Below are positions 8,615 through 16,685 of a stretch of 64,000 bases of DNA, piece after piece. The notes beneath the pieces were generated by a model, which saw only the letters and a program-made list of their open reading frames with translations, was not told the origin of the DNA and ran no database searches. The translations under genes and the position numbers were made by a program. Location of the stretch: assembly GCF_028737215.1 (NCBI RefSeq), contig NZ_JAQZAM010000013.1, positions 62,001-126,000 of the forward strand, given 5' to 3'. This stretch comes from Actinomycetospora chibensis (lineage in GTDB: Bacteria; Actinomycetota; Actinomycetes; Mycobacteriales; Pseudonocardiaceae). How positions within the stretch are numbered: position 1 is the stretch's first letter; every line of letters begins with the position of its first letter.

Positions 8615-8685
8615 TCCGCCGTGGTGTAAGGGCAACACCTCGGATTTTGGTTCCGATGATCCTGGTTCGAATCCAGGCGGCGGAG
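8615..8685 (+). tRNA. tRNA-Gln (UUG)
   Basis: 71 bases fold as a complete cloverleaf: acceptor stem TCCGCCG/CGGCGGA, D-arm GTGT/ACAC, anticodon stem TCGGA/TCCGA with loop TTTTGGT (anticodon TTG), and T-arm CCTGG/CCAGG around TTCGAAT. The CCA end is not encoded (the discriminator G is followed by CAGC). It lies between the first lyase-like gene and the flippase, with no other tRNA next to it. The 110 bases before and about 255 after it show no gene. Confidence 0.96.
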
Positions 8686-8941
8686 CAGCGGCCCACGGGG
8701 CTCCTCTCGTCCGGCCGATCGGTCTGGTCGAGGTGGAGCAGAAACGATGACGTCGCGGCATGGTCAAGCCCGATCGTGAGCGCACCGCGGGACGTGCCGC
8801 GTGTCCGCTTCGATACGCTGCGCTCGTGCCCCGCTCCCCACGTCGGTACGTCGGACCGACGACTGCGCTCGTGGGTGGCGTGTCCCCGGGCCGGTGCCGT
8901 CCCCCGACACCCGGCGCCGGAGAAGTGACCCCTCCGACCGC

Positions 8942-10960
8942 ATGAGCGGCCCCGAGCAGCCCGGCACGGCGGACAGAACCGCCGAGGCGACGGCACAGCC
9001 GTCGGTCGACAAGCTCTCGAAGACCCTCCAGCGCGGGGCGAAGATCTCCGCGATCGTCCTGGTCGTCACACAGTCGATCTCGCTGATCCAGACCCTGGCG
9101 GTCGCCCGCCTGCTCAGCCCGGCCGAGGTCGGAGCCTTCACCGCCGGGTCGATCCTCACCAACTTCCTCGTGACGTTCTCCGAAGGTGGCCTGCGGGCGG
9201 CGCTGATCCAGCGGGAGAAGAACCTCGAGGACGCGGCGGACACCGTGTTCTGGGTGACGCTGATCAACGGCATCGTGATGTCCGGGATCGCGTTCGCCGT
9301 CTCCCCGCTGATCGGGGCCTTCTTCGGCGGGGACGTGGCCGGCGCGGTCTGCGCCGCCACCGCCGCGGTCCTGACCATCCACGCGCTGACGAACGTGCCC
9401 GACGGGCTGATGCAGCGGCGCTTCAACTTCAAGCGCCGGATGATCGTCAACCCGTCGACGGCGGTGACGTTCGCGGCCACCGCGATCGCGCTCTCCGCGC
9501 TCGGCTTCGGCGTCTGGGGCCTCGTGATCGCCCTGTACGCCTCGCAGATCGTCACCCTGGTGCTCACCTGGTGGCTCGCGGGCTGGTGGCCCGGCCGTGG
9601 GCACTTCAGCTTCACGATCTGGCGGGAGATGGCGCGGTTCGCCCTCCCCCTCATCGCCAGCGAGTTCGCCCAGAAGGGCCGCGAGTTCGCCGAGGCGGGC
9701 CTCACCGGCCGCATCCTCGGCGAGGCCTCGCTGGGCATGTACCGCTACGGGCGGCGCATCGCGGCCCTGCCCGGCACGGCGATCATCCAGATCGCCTCCT
9801 ACGTGCTCTTCCCGGCGTTCTCGCGCATCGCCAAGGACGCGGGCCGGCTGCGCCGGGGCTTCCTGCGGGCGATGACGGCGCTGTGGGTCACCTCGCTGCC
9901 CGCCGGGGCGCTGCTCGTCGCGATCGGCGAGCCCCTGGTCGTCGTCGCACTGGGCGAGCAGTGGCGCGGCGCGGGCCTGGTGCTCATGGGCATGGCCGGC
10001 TACGGACCCGGGATGGCGCTCGGCTCGATCGGCAAGGAGTCCATCAAGGGCACCGGCCGCAGCCGCCTGCTCAACTGGGTCACCGGCACCAGCCTCGTGG
10101 TCAGCATCACCGCCCTGGTGATCCTGCTGCCGACCCTCGGGCTGCTCGGCGTGGGCATGGCCGCCTCGGCCGAGGCGCTCTGCGCGGGCACGCTGGCGAT
10201 CGTCATCGGCATGCGGGTCGCCGGGGTCCGCGTCGGGGACGCCCTCAAGGTCCTGCTCCCGGTGCTGGTCGCCGGGGTCGCCGCGATGGGCGCCACCTTC
10301 GTCCTCGAGAACGGCTTCTTCCGCTCCGACGGGCGCCCGATCGTCATCGGGCTCGGCCTGCTCCTGGTCGACGTCCTCGTCTTCCTGGGCCTCTACCTGG
10401 GTCTGCTGCGCATCCTCTCCCCCTCGGTGAGCCGCGAGCTCGCCTCCGGGGTGCGGTCGGCGCTGCGCCGCCCCCAGCGCCGGACGGGCTCCGACGCCGC
10501 CGTCCCGGAGCCGGAGCCCGAGGTCGTGCCCACCGCGGCCGTCCCGACCGTCATCGGGGCCCCGACCGAGGCCCTCCCGTCGGGCTCCTCCGGCCCGGAC
10601 GCGCCCGAGTGGAACGCGCTCGACGCCCCCACCGTGCTCATCGCGTCGGGGGAGGGCGTCGAGACCGCGCCCCCCTGGGCCGTCGCGGTCACCGAGCGGC
10701 TCTACCTGGCCCCCGTGGCGCCGTCGACCAACGGCCAGACGAACGGCCACTCCAACGGCCACTCCAACGGCCACGCCAACGGCCAGGCCGACGGCCACTC
10801 CAACGGCCAGGCCGACGGCCACTCCAACGGCCAGGCCGACGGGCGGGGCCCGGGGCGGTCGCGCCCGGGCCACCCCGCGCACGCGCGGCGTGACGGTCGC
10901 CACGACCGTGACGCGGAGCCGCTGCAGATCGTGCGTCGCTCCCGTCACGACGGCTCCTGA
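8942..10960 (+). CDS. Wzx-type polysaccharide flippase (MOP superfamily) with repetitive tail
   Basis: 672 residues. Residues about 15-500 form 12 or more membrane spans with the pattern of O-antigen/teichuronic-acid flippases (N-terminal LSPAEVGAFTAG, then RRFNFKRRMI). These proteins move lipid-linked repeat units across the membrane. The last 170 residues are hydrophilic, Pro/Ala-rich, then carry nine tetrapeptide repeats (NGHS/NGQA/DGHS) and a basic end; such a tail is not part of the core family. The ATG at 8942 has only a distant GGAG, and upstream in-frame codons look non-coding, so the start is moderately certain. It pairs with the priming transferase at 5168-6925. Confidence 0.85.
   Translation: MSGPEQPGTADRTAEATAQPSVDKLSKTLQRGAKISAIVLVVTQSISLIQTLAVARLLSPAEVGAFTAGSILTNFLVTFSEGGLRAALIQREKNLEDAADTVFWVTLINGIVMSGIAFAVSPLIGAFFGGDVAGAVCAATAAVLTIHALTNVPDGLMQRRFNFKRRMIVNPSTAVTFAATAIALSALGFGVWGLVIALYASQIVTLVLTWWLAGWWPGRGHFSFTIWREMARFALPLIASEFAQKGREFAEAGLTGRILGEASLGMYRYGRRIAALPGTAIIQIASYVLFPAFSRIAKDAGRLRRGFLRAMTALWVTSLPAGALLVAIGEPLVVVALGEQWRGAGLVLMGMAGYGPGMALGSIGKESIKGTGRSRLLNWVTGTSLVVSITALVILLPTLGLLGVGMAASAEALCAGTLAIVIGMRVAGVRVGDALKVLLPVLVAGVAAMGATFVLENGFFRSDGRPIVIGLGLLLVDVLVFLGLYLGLLRILSPSVSRELASGVRSALRRPQRRTGSDAAVPEPEPEVVPTAAVPTVIGAPTEALPSGSSGPDAPEWNALDAPTVLIASGEGVETAPPWAVAVTERLYLAPVAPSTNGQTNGHSNGHSNGHANGQADGHSNGQADGHSNGQADGRGPGRSRPGHPAHARRDGRHDRDAEPLQIVRRSRHDGS
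10730..10837 (+). repeat. Nine tandem 12-bp coding repeats in the flippase tail
   Basis: Nine in-frame copies of a 12-bp unit of the type RACGGCCASNCC, giving Asn/Asp-Gly-His/Gln-Xaa tetrapeptides. The later copies alternate AACGGCCAGGCC and GACGGCCACTCC, so part of the array has a 24-bp period. Copy number may vary between strains by slippage without breaking the frame. Confidence 0.93.
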
Positions 10961-11082
10961 GCGCGGTCGAGCCGACCGGGCCTTCACCCTGTCCAGGTAC
11001 TGTCGATCGAGCCGGGAGGTGCGGTGACCCATCGGGACGGGGCGCCCCTCGCGGCTCATCCGACGGACGATCCGGGAGCGGT

Positions 11083-12045
11083 GTGACGGTCAACAGCCAC
11101 GGTGGACGGACCCGGGCGCAGACTCGGAAGCGGCGAGTCGTCGCCGCCCTCACCACCGCGATCGTCGCCGTGCTCGTCGCGCTGGTCGCGCCGCCCGCCC
11201 TCGCCGACGAGCAGAGCCCGCCCGGGGGCAACCCGCTGATCTGGCGCGCGGACACCGGCGGCGACATGCTCGGGTCGTTCAACCGCAACGACTACAACGA
11301 GCAGGACGGCGCCCCGCGGGAGGTCTCCTCCCCGACGGGCCACGGCAGCGCCCTGCGGTTCTCCCTCGACGGCGGCGAACAGCGCAGCGAGCTCCTGCCG
11401 CGCGTCCCCGACGGGCGCGAGGGCGACGTCTACTACTACGGGTACCGCGGCCAGCTGGCCGACGACTTCCCCGTGGACGCCGACCGCTTCCAGATCTTCA
11501 TGCAGTGGCACCACTACGGCGACGAGGGCTCGCCGCCGGTGGCGATCGCCATCCAGAGCGGCCAGCTCATGATCACCGGTGGCGACGACAACCGGAACGA
11601 GCGCTACGAGCAGCCGATCGCCCGCATCCGGCCGGGCGACCCGATCGACATCATCGTGCGGATCGTGTTCTCTCGGAACCCGGACACCGGAACGGTCGAC
11701 GTGTGGTCCCAGGGCCGCCGCACCGTGACGGCGTTCCACCCGCCGGACGGCACGCTCTACGACGACGGCGACTACATGAAGGTCGGGCTCTACCGCTCCA
11801 CGGACCTCACCGATCGGGCCGAGCTGACGATGGACGACGTGGCCGTGGGCCGCACGCGCGCGGCTGTCGACTCCGCGATGGTCGACCAGGGCGCCGCGTC
11901 CAGCGAGGGCAGCCCCGATGCCTCGCCCGACGAGTCCACCGGGTCCGACTCGGGCCTCCGGACCGGCCTCGCCGCCGGCACGCTCGCGCTCATCGCGATC
12001 GTCGTCGCGGCGGTCGTCGTCGTGCGTCGCCGCCAGAAGGTCTGA
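11083..12045 (+). CDS. Membrane-anchored polysaccharide-lyase-like protein, copy 2
   Basis: 320 residues. The GTG at 11083 follows GGGAG by a few bases. The order is as in copy 1: a signal peptide (TAIVAVLVALVAPPALA near residues 25-42), a secreted domain with NDYNEQDG, LDGGEQRSEL, YYYGYRG and MQWHHYGD, a Ser/Asp-rich linker and a C-terminal span followed by VRRRQKV. Similarity to copy 1 is clear over the whole length, so they are paralogues from a duplication. It follows the flippase gene closely, so both copies probably act on the same exported polymer, for example trimming or releasing chains. This role is inferred from position. Confidence 0.72.
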   Translation: MTVNSHGGRTRAQTRKRRVVAALTTAIVAVLVALVAPPALADEQSPPGGNPLIWRADTGGDMLGSFNRNDYNEQDGAPREVSSPTGHGSALRFSLDGGEQRSELLPRVPDGREGDVYYYGYRGQLADDFPVDADRFQIFMQWHHYGDEGSPPVAIAIQSGQLMITGGDDNRNERYEQPIARIRPGDPIDIIVRIVFSRNPDTGTVDVWSQGRRTVTAFHPPDGTLYDDGDYMKVGLYRSTDLTDRAELTMDDVAVGRTRAAVDSAMVDQGAASSEGSPDASPDESTGSDSGLRTGLAAGTLALIAIVVAAVVVVRRRQKV

Positions 12046-12059
12046 GGACCAGGCCGGCG

Positions 12060-12995
12060 TCAGGCCGCCGCGGCGGCGCGGTCGCGCCGGTGCAGCACCC
12101 AGCCCAGCGGGGCCGTCGCGGCGTGCAGCAGGCGGGCCTTCGGGCTGGTCAGGTCACGGCCCTGGTCGCGGAACGAGCGGCCCTGGTCCCACGAGAACCG
12201 TGAGTAGTTCGCCGCGGCGCGCACGAACCAGCGCGGGTCGTGGCGGAACCAGTCCAGCTCCTCGTTGAGGGTGACGCGCCAGCGCAGCGCGAACGCCGGC
12301 GCACGCCACACCGCGGACGACCGGCTCTGCTGCGTGATCGAGTCGTTGCCGTCGACGTGGTAGGTGCGCAGCACCTCGTTGACGAACCGCGTCCGGTAGG
12401 AGCGCGAGATGCGGTTCCACACGATCGCGTCGGGCACGTTCGGCTGGCCGTCGACCTCGGGGAACGGGAACTCCCGGCGCACGGCCGTGGTCTGGAAGCC
12501 CCACTTCTCGCCGGTCACGTGGTACCGGTAGCGGATCTCCAGCGCGTCGGAGTCGGTCGGGTCGCGCGGGAAGCGCGAGCCGACGATCTCGCCGTGCTGA
12601 TCGTCGCAGAGCGCGGTGACCGCCGAGAACGAGGCGCGCTGCGACTCCGGGATGCCGGCCCAGTGCGCGGCGAAGCGCTCGAGCGCCTCCGGCCGGCACT
12701 CGTCGTCGGAGTCCAGCGGGAGGAACAGCTCCCCGTGCGCCTCGCGGGCGCCCAGGTTCGCGGCCTTGTGCTTCCCTCCGTGGTCCTGGACCAGGTAGCG
12801 GATCGGGAAGTCCGCCTCGGCGGCCCACCCCGCCACGAGCTCGGCGGTGCCGTCGGTGGAGCCGTCGTCGACGATGAGCCACTCGAAGTCACGCAGGGTC
12901 TGCGCCTTCAGGCTCGCGTAGACCCGCGGCAGCGTGTGCGCGCGGTTGTAGGAGGCGGTGAACACCGTGAACTGCGGTCCGGGGAGCGGGGCCAC
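12060..12995 (-). CDS. Family 2 glycosyltransferase
   Basis: 311 residues with a GT-A fold: TVFTASYNRAHTLPR at the N-terminus, the first acidic motif VDDGSTDGT near residue 42-50, the DSDDE metal-binding motif near 95, and a GEKWGFQTT block around 165. GT2 enzymes add a sugar from a nucleotide donor at the cytosolic membrane face. The only in-frame start is GTG 12995, with a TAATCT box six bases upstream and no ribosome-binding site, so the mRNA is probably leaderless. It lies tail to tail with the second lyase-like gene (14-base gap) and divergent from the ATP-grasp gene. Confidence 0.87.
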   Translation of the reverse strand: MAPLPGPQFTVFTASYNRAHTLPRVYASLKAQTLRDFEWLIVDDGSTDGTAELVAGWAAEADFPIRYLVQDHGGKHKAANLGAREAHGELFLPLDSDDECRPEALERFAAHWAGIPESQRASFSAVTALCDDQHGEIVGSRFPRDPTDSDALEIRYRYHVTGEKWGFQTTAVRREFPFPEVDGQPNVPDAIVWNRISRSYRTRFVNEVLRTYHVDGNDSITQQSRSSAVWRAPAFALRWRVTLNEELDWFRHDPRWFVRAAANYSRFSWDQGRSFRDQGRDLTSPKARLLHAATAPLGWVLHRRDRAAAAA

Positions 12996-13001
12996 GACAC
13001 G

Positions 13002-13007
13002 AGATTA
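13002..13007 (-). promoter_or_regulatory. -10 element for leaderless glycosyltransferase gene
   Basis: TAATCT on the minus strand lies six bases before the GTG at 12995, which puts the expected transcription start on the first base of the start codon. No clear -35 is seen. Confidence 0.5.
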
Positions 13008-13084
13008 GCGGGCAGAACGGACGCCCCCCGCTCGGGTCCGACCCCCCGGGGTCGGGTCGCTCGGACGTGGAATGCGCCCCGCTC

Positions 13085-13090
13085 TACTCT
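13085..13090 (+). promoter_or_regulatory. -10 element for ATP-grasp gene
   Basis: TACTCT lies eight bases before the ATG at 13099, with a possible -35 (TCGGAC) 18 bases further upstream at 13061-13066. This supports leaderless initiation at 13099 rather than use of the ATG at 13072, which would lie upstream of the transcription start. Confidence 0.5.
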
Positions 13091-13098
13091 TTCGGCCT

Positions 13099-14310
13099 AT
13101 GCGCCCGGATCGAACCGCCTCGAGGTTCACCCGCACGCCCGCCTATGTACTCGGTGGGTACGAAGCAGGGCTGGCTGTCGTCGGCTCGCTCGGCCGAGCG
13201 GGTGTCCCCGTCGTCTCGGTCGTCACGACACCCCGGGAGACGACGCGGCACTCCCGGCGGATCGCCGCCTGCGTGACCGTGCCCGACCCCGCCGACCGGA
13301 CCCTCGAGTACGTCGAGGCGCTGCTGCGCCTGGCCGACGAGTACGGGCCGGGCCTGATCGTGCCCACGACCGACGAGAGCCTCGAGGCGGTCGCCGCCCA
13401 CCACGACGTGCTCTCCGCGCGGCACACGGTCGCCTGCGCGACCGACGGCGTCGCCCAGGGCTTCCTCGACAAGCGCATCACCTCGGAGATCGCCGACCGC
13501 GCCGGCGTCGAGGCGCCGCGCACCGCGTCGCCGACCTCGCACGAGGAGCTCGAGGCGCTGGTCGGCCACCTGCGCTTCCCGTGCCTGGTCAAGCCGGCCG
13601 AGAGCTACCGCTACAACCGCGCCTTCGGCGTGAAGATGAAGCGGGTGCACACCCCCGACGAGCTGCGCACCGCGTGGGGCGAGGCGCACGCGCTCGCCAT
13701 CGGCACGATGGTCCAGGAGCTCATCCCCGGCCCGGAGACCGGCGGGGTCAACTACAACGTCTACGTCGTCGACGGCGAGCCGCGCGTCGAGATGACGTCG
13801 CGCAAGCTGCGCCTCTCGCCGTCCGACTTCGGCTACCCCTGCGCCGTCGTCAGCGGCCGCGTGCCCGAGGTGGTCGAGCCGGGCCGCGCGATCGTCGCCG
13901 CGATGGGCATCGAGGGCTTCGCGAACGTCGAGTTCAAGCAGGACGAGCGCAACGGGCGCTACTACCTCATGGAGGTCAACGGCCGCCCGAACATGTCGGG
14001 GCGCCTGGCCGTCCGCGCGGGCGTCGACTTCCCGCTGCTGACCTACCGCCACCTCGTCGACGGCGTGGTGCCGACGCAGACCCCGTGGCGCGAGGGTGTG
14101 CACTGGGTGAACGAGTTCAAGGACCCGCGCATCCTCACCACGCGCTGGCGCGACGGCCGGCTCGCCCCGCTCGGCGGCCTGCGGCCCTACCTCTCCTCGC
14201 GGGTCCTCGCCACGTTCGACGCGTCCGACCCGCGCCCGTTCCTGGCCCGCCTGGGCTCCGGGATCACGCCGGACAAGACGCCCACGGCCCCGGACCGCGC
14301 CGCCCACTGA
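13099..14310 (+). CDS. ATP-grasp domain carboxylate-amine ligase-like protein
   Basis: 403 residues (412 if the ATG at 13072 is used). It begins with a Rossmann-like preATP-grasp segment (AYVLGGYEAGLAVVGSLG), then the ATP-grasp core: the lysine in FPCLVKPAESYRYN near residue 170, the MVQELIPGP strand, and the metal-binding pair in NVEFKQDE and MEVNGRPNMSG. Such enzymes join a carboxylate to an amine through an acyl-phosphate. In polysaccharide loci they can add amino acids to sugars or make small peptides; here the substrate is unknown. It is divergent from the glycosyltransferase gene, sharing a 103-base promoter region. Confidence 0.8.
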   Translation: MRPDRTASRFTRTPAYVLGGYEAGLAVVGSLGRAGVPVVSVVTTPRETTRHSRRIAACVTVPDPADRTLEYVEALLRLADEYGPGLIVPTTDESLEAVAAHHDVLSARHTVACATDGVAQGFLDKRITSEIADRAGVEAPRTASPTSHEELEALVGHLRFPCLVKPAESYRYNRAFGVKMKRVHTPDELRTAWGEAHALAIGTMVQELIPGPETGGVNYNVYVVDGEPRVEMTSRKLRLSPSDFGYPCAVVSGRVPEVVEPGRAIVAAMGIEGFANVEFKQDERNGRYYLMEVNGRPNMSGRLAVRAGVDFPLLTYRHLVDGVVPTQTPWREGVHWVNEFKDPRILTTRWRDGRLAPLGGLRPYLSSRVLATFDASDPRPFLARLGSGITPDKTPTAPDRAAH

Positions 14311-14360
14311 GCCCCGTCGAGCAGGGGAGAACGTCCGCCCCGTCGGGTATCCGCACGGCC

Positions 14361-15782
14361 ATGTCGAGCCGTGACACGGCCCCGGAGGGGCCCCACACCG
14401 TGGACGGCGTCACCGTGACGCCGCCGAGCCTCGTCCGACGGGCCGTCACGGCCTCGGGCATCGGCAACGTCACCGAGTGGTACGACTTCGGGGTCTACGC
14501 CTACCTGGAGACGACGATCCAGGTGGTGTTCCTGCCGCCGGGCACCGCGGGCGGTCCGGTCATCACCGCTGCCCTGTTCGCGGCGTCGTTCCTCGCGCGG
14601 CCCTTCGGCGGGCTCTTCTTCGGGCCCCTGGCCGACCGCATCGGTCGGACGAAGACGCTGGCCACGACCATGCTCCTCATGGCGGTCGCCACCTTCGGGA
14701 TCGGCGTCCTGCCCACCTACGCCTCCATCGGGCTCGCGGCGCCGCTCCTGCTGCTGCTGTGCCGGCTGCTGCAGGGCTTCTCCACCGGCGGGGAGTACGC
14801 GGGGGCGATGACGTTCGTCGCCGAGTACGCGCCCGACCGGCGCCGGGGCTTCCTGGCGAGCTTCCTGGAGTTCGGCACGATCACCGGCTACCTGCTCGGT
14901 GCCGGTGTCGTCACCGTCCTCCAGGCCGTCCTCGGCGAGGACTCCCCGGAGCTCCTGAGCTGGGGCTGGCGCATCCCGTTCCTCCTCGCCCTGCCGATGG
15001 GCATGATCGGGCTCTACCTGCGCTACCGCCTCGAGGAGACCCCGGCGTTCTCCCAGCTCTCGGAGTCCTCCGAGGAGCAGGGCCAGCAGTCGTTCCGTGA
15101 GTTCTTCCGCGCCGCGGCGCGCCACGGATGGAAGCCGGTCCTCGTCTGCGGCGGCCTGGTGATCGTCTTCAACGTCACCAACTACACCCTCACCACGGTC
15201 GTGCCCACCTACCTCACGGAGACGCTCGGCGAGTACGGGGCGCCGACGCTCACGACGACGACCTCGCACGTCCTGCAGATCGTCCTGTTCCTCGTGCTCC
15301 TGGCCGTCGTGCCCGTGCTCGGCAAGCTCTCCGACCGCGTGGGGCGCAAGCCGATCATCCTCACCGGCTGCCTCATGCTCGTGGTGCTCGCCGTCCCGGC
15401 CTTCCTGCTGATGCGCACCGGGTCCATCCCCGGTGTGCTCGCGGGCCTGCTCCTGCTCGGCCTGACGATGGTGTGCTTCAACGCCACCATGCCCTCGACG
15501 CTGCCGGCACTGTTCAGCACCGGCGTGCGCTACGGGTCGCTCGCGATCACCTTCAACGTCGCGGTCTCGGTCTTCGGCGGCACGACCTCGGTCATCGTCG
15601 AAGGGCTCATCGCCCTCACCGGGGTGCTCGTGATGCCGGCGGTGTACCTGATGCTCGCGGCCGTCGTCGGCCTCGTCGCCGTGCGCTACCTGCGGGAACC
15701 GGGAAGTCAGCCGCTGGCGGGCTCGAACCCGGCGGCCACCTCGGACGAGGAGGCCCGCGAGCTCGCCCGCGCGTCCGGCTGA
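14361..15782 (+). CDS. MHS-family MFS transporter (ProP/ShiA-like)
   Basis: 473 residues with 12 predicted spans. The metabolite:H+ symporter hallmark is present as GNVTEWYDFGVYAY near residue 35, with GPLADRIGRTKTL after span 2, LLQGFSTGGEYAGAM, and the second copy SDRVGRKPII in the central loop. Members import organic acids or compatible solutes such as proline, betaine or dicarboxylates with protons. The ATG at 14361 has no strong ribosome-binding site. Its last 76 bases overlap the convergent PAP2 phosphatase gene. Substrate cannot be assigned. Confidence 0.88.
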   Translation: MSSRDTAPEGPHTVDGVTVTPPSLVRRAVTASGIGNVTEWYDFGVYAYLETTIQVVFLPPGTAGGPVITAALFAASFLARPFGGLFFGPLADRIGRTKTLATTMLLMAVATFGIGVLPTYASIGLAAPLLLLLCRLLQGFSTGGEYAGAMTFVAEYAPDRRRGFLASFLEFGTITGYLLGAGVVTVLQAVLGEDSPELLSWGWRIPFLLALPMGMIGLYLRYRLEETPAFSQLSESSEEQGQQSFREFFRAAARHGWKPVLVCGGLVIVFNVTNYTLTTVVPTYLTETLGEYGAPTLTTTTSHVLQIVLFLVLLAVVPVLGKLSDRVGRKPIILTGCLMLVVLAVPAFLLMRTGSIPGVLAGLLLLGLTMVCFNATMPSTLPALFSTGVRYGSLAITFNVAVSVFGGTTSVIVEGLIALTGVLVMPAVYLMLAAVVGLVAVRYLREPGSQPLAGSNPAATSDEEARELARASG

Positions 15783-16522
15783 GGGTCGAGCGGGGGCAGG
15801 ACGTCGGTCGGGCGCTCGCGGGGATCGAACGCACGCGGGTCCGGGCCGGGGTCGGTGACGACGTCGGCCCAGGCGTCGACGGCGAGGGCCATCACCAGCA
15901 CGACGGCCACGGCCACGCCGAGCGCGCCGAGCGTGTCGGTCGGGTAGTGGTAGCCGCGCCCGACGAGCGACGCGACGACCGTCCCGACGAGCACCGCGAG
16001 CCCGCCGACCGTCAGCAGGCGCAGGGCGCGCGGCAGGGTGGGCAGCCCCAGCACCAGGACCGCGCCGGCCACCGCCAGCGAGCCCACCGAGGTGGCGTGC
16101 CCGCTGGGGAAGGCCAGGTCGTCGCCGCGCGTGCGCTCCACCAGCGGCTTGAGCACGAGCGACGTCGTCACCATCGCCATGGGCGGGCCGGCCAGCACGA
16201 GCGCGAGCCCGCGCCCCCCGCGCAGCCACCACGCGAGCGGTGCCAGCACGAGCAGGGCCACGACGACGGGCGCGGGGCCGCCGAGCGCCGCGAACCCCTG
16301 CCCGACCGCGCGGGCCGTCCCCTGCCGCATCTCGAGCAGCCCCGAGAGCTGCCGGTCGGTGCGCCCGCCGTCCGAGTCACCCGCGTAGCGCCAGGCCAGG
16401 GCGGCGACGGCCGTCGCCGCGACGGCCGCGAGCACGGCCGCACGGCCGCGCAGGTGGTCACGGATCAGGGGTGCGTCACGGTCGACGAGCGACCGCGCGG
16501 ATCCCGGGGACGAGCGCGCCAT
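15707..16522 (-). CDS. PAP2-family membrane phosphatase
   Basis: 271 residues with five or six membrane spans. The three phosphatase motifs are visible: KPLVERTRG (motif 1), PSGH near residue 145 (motif 2, catalytic His) and GRGYHYPTD near residue 190 (motif 3, nucleophile His and Asp). Enzymes of this kind dephosphorylate undecaprenyl pyrophosphate or phosphatidic acid on the outer face. Next to a polymer locus, recycling of the lipid carrier is plausible. The C-terminal 25 codons are read antisense to the end of the MFS gene. It is divergent from the GGDEF gene. Confidence 0.86.
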   Translation of the reverse strand: MARSSPGSARSLVDRDAPLIRDHLRGRAAVLAAVAATAVAALAWRYAGDSDGGRTDRQLSGLLEMRQGTARAVGQGFAALGGPAPVVVALLVLAPLAWWLRGGRGLALVLAGPPMAMVTTSLVLKPLVERTRGDDLAFPSGHATSVGSLAVAGAVLVLGLPTLPRALRLLTVGGLAVLVGTVVASLVGRGYHYPTDTLGALGVAVAVVLVMALAVDAWADVVTDPGPDPRAFDPRERPTDVLPPLDPQPDARASSRASSSEVAAGFEPASG

Positions 16523-16685
16523 GGTGATCGAGGATGCCTCATCACCGGGGTGGGTTCAGGCGCCTCCCCGCCACGTAGGAGAGTGGCCTCCGACGTTCGG
16601 CGCTGCGTCGCCTCTCGGCGCGGCCGTTCGTCCGATCGTCCGAATCAGGACTCCCGACGGGGGTCCCGGGACGCCGGAGGTGGCG

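Noticed and set aside
8222-11059. Long minus-strand frame across tRNA-Gln and the flippase (945 codons)
   Set aside because: It runs through a tRNA gene and antisense to the flippase; its sequence is low complexity and unlike any protein family.
12240-14300. Long plus-strand frame leading into the MHS transporter
   Set aside because: The part before 14361 is antisense to the glycosyltransferase and out of frame with the ATP-grasp gene, so it is shadow; the transporter starts at 14361.
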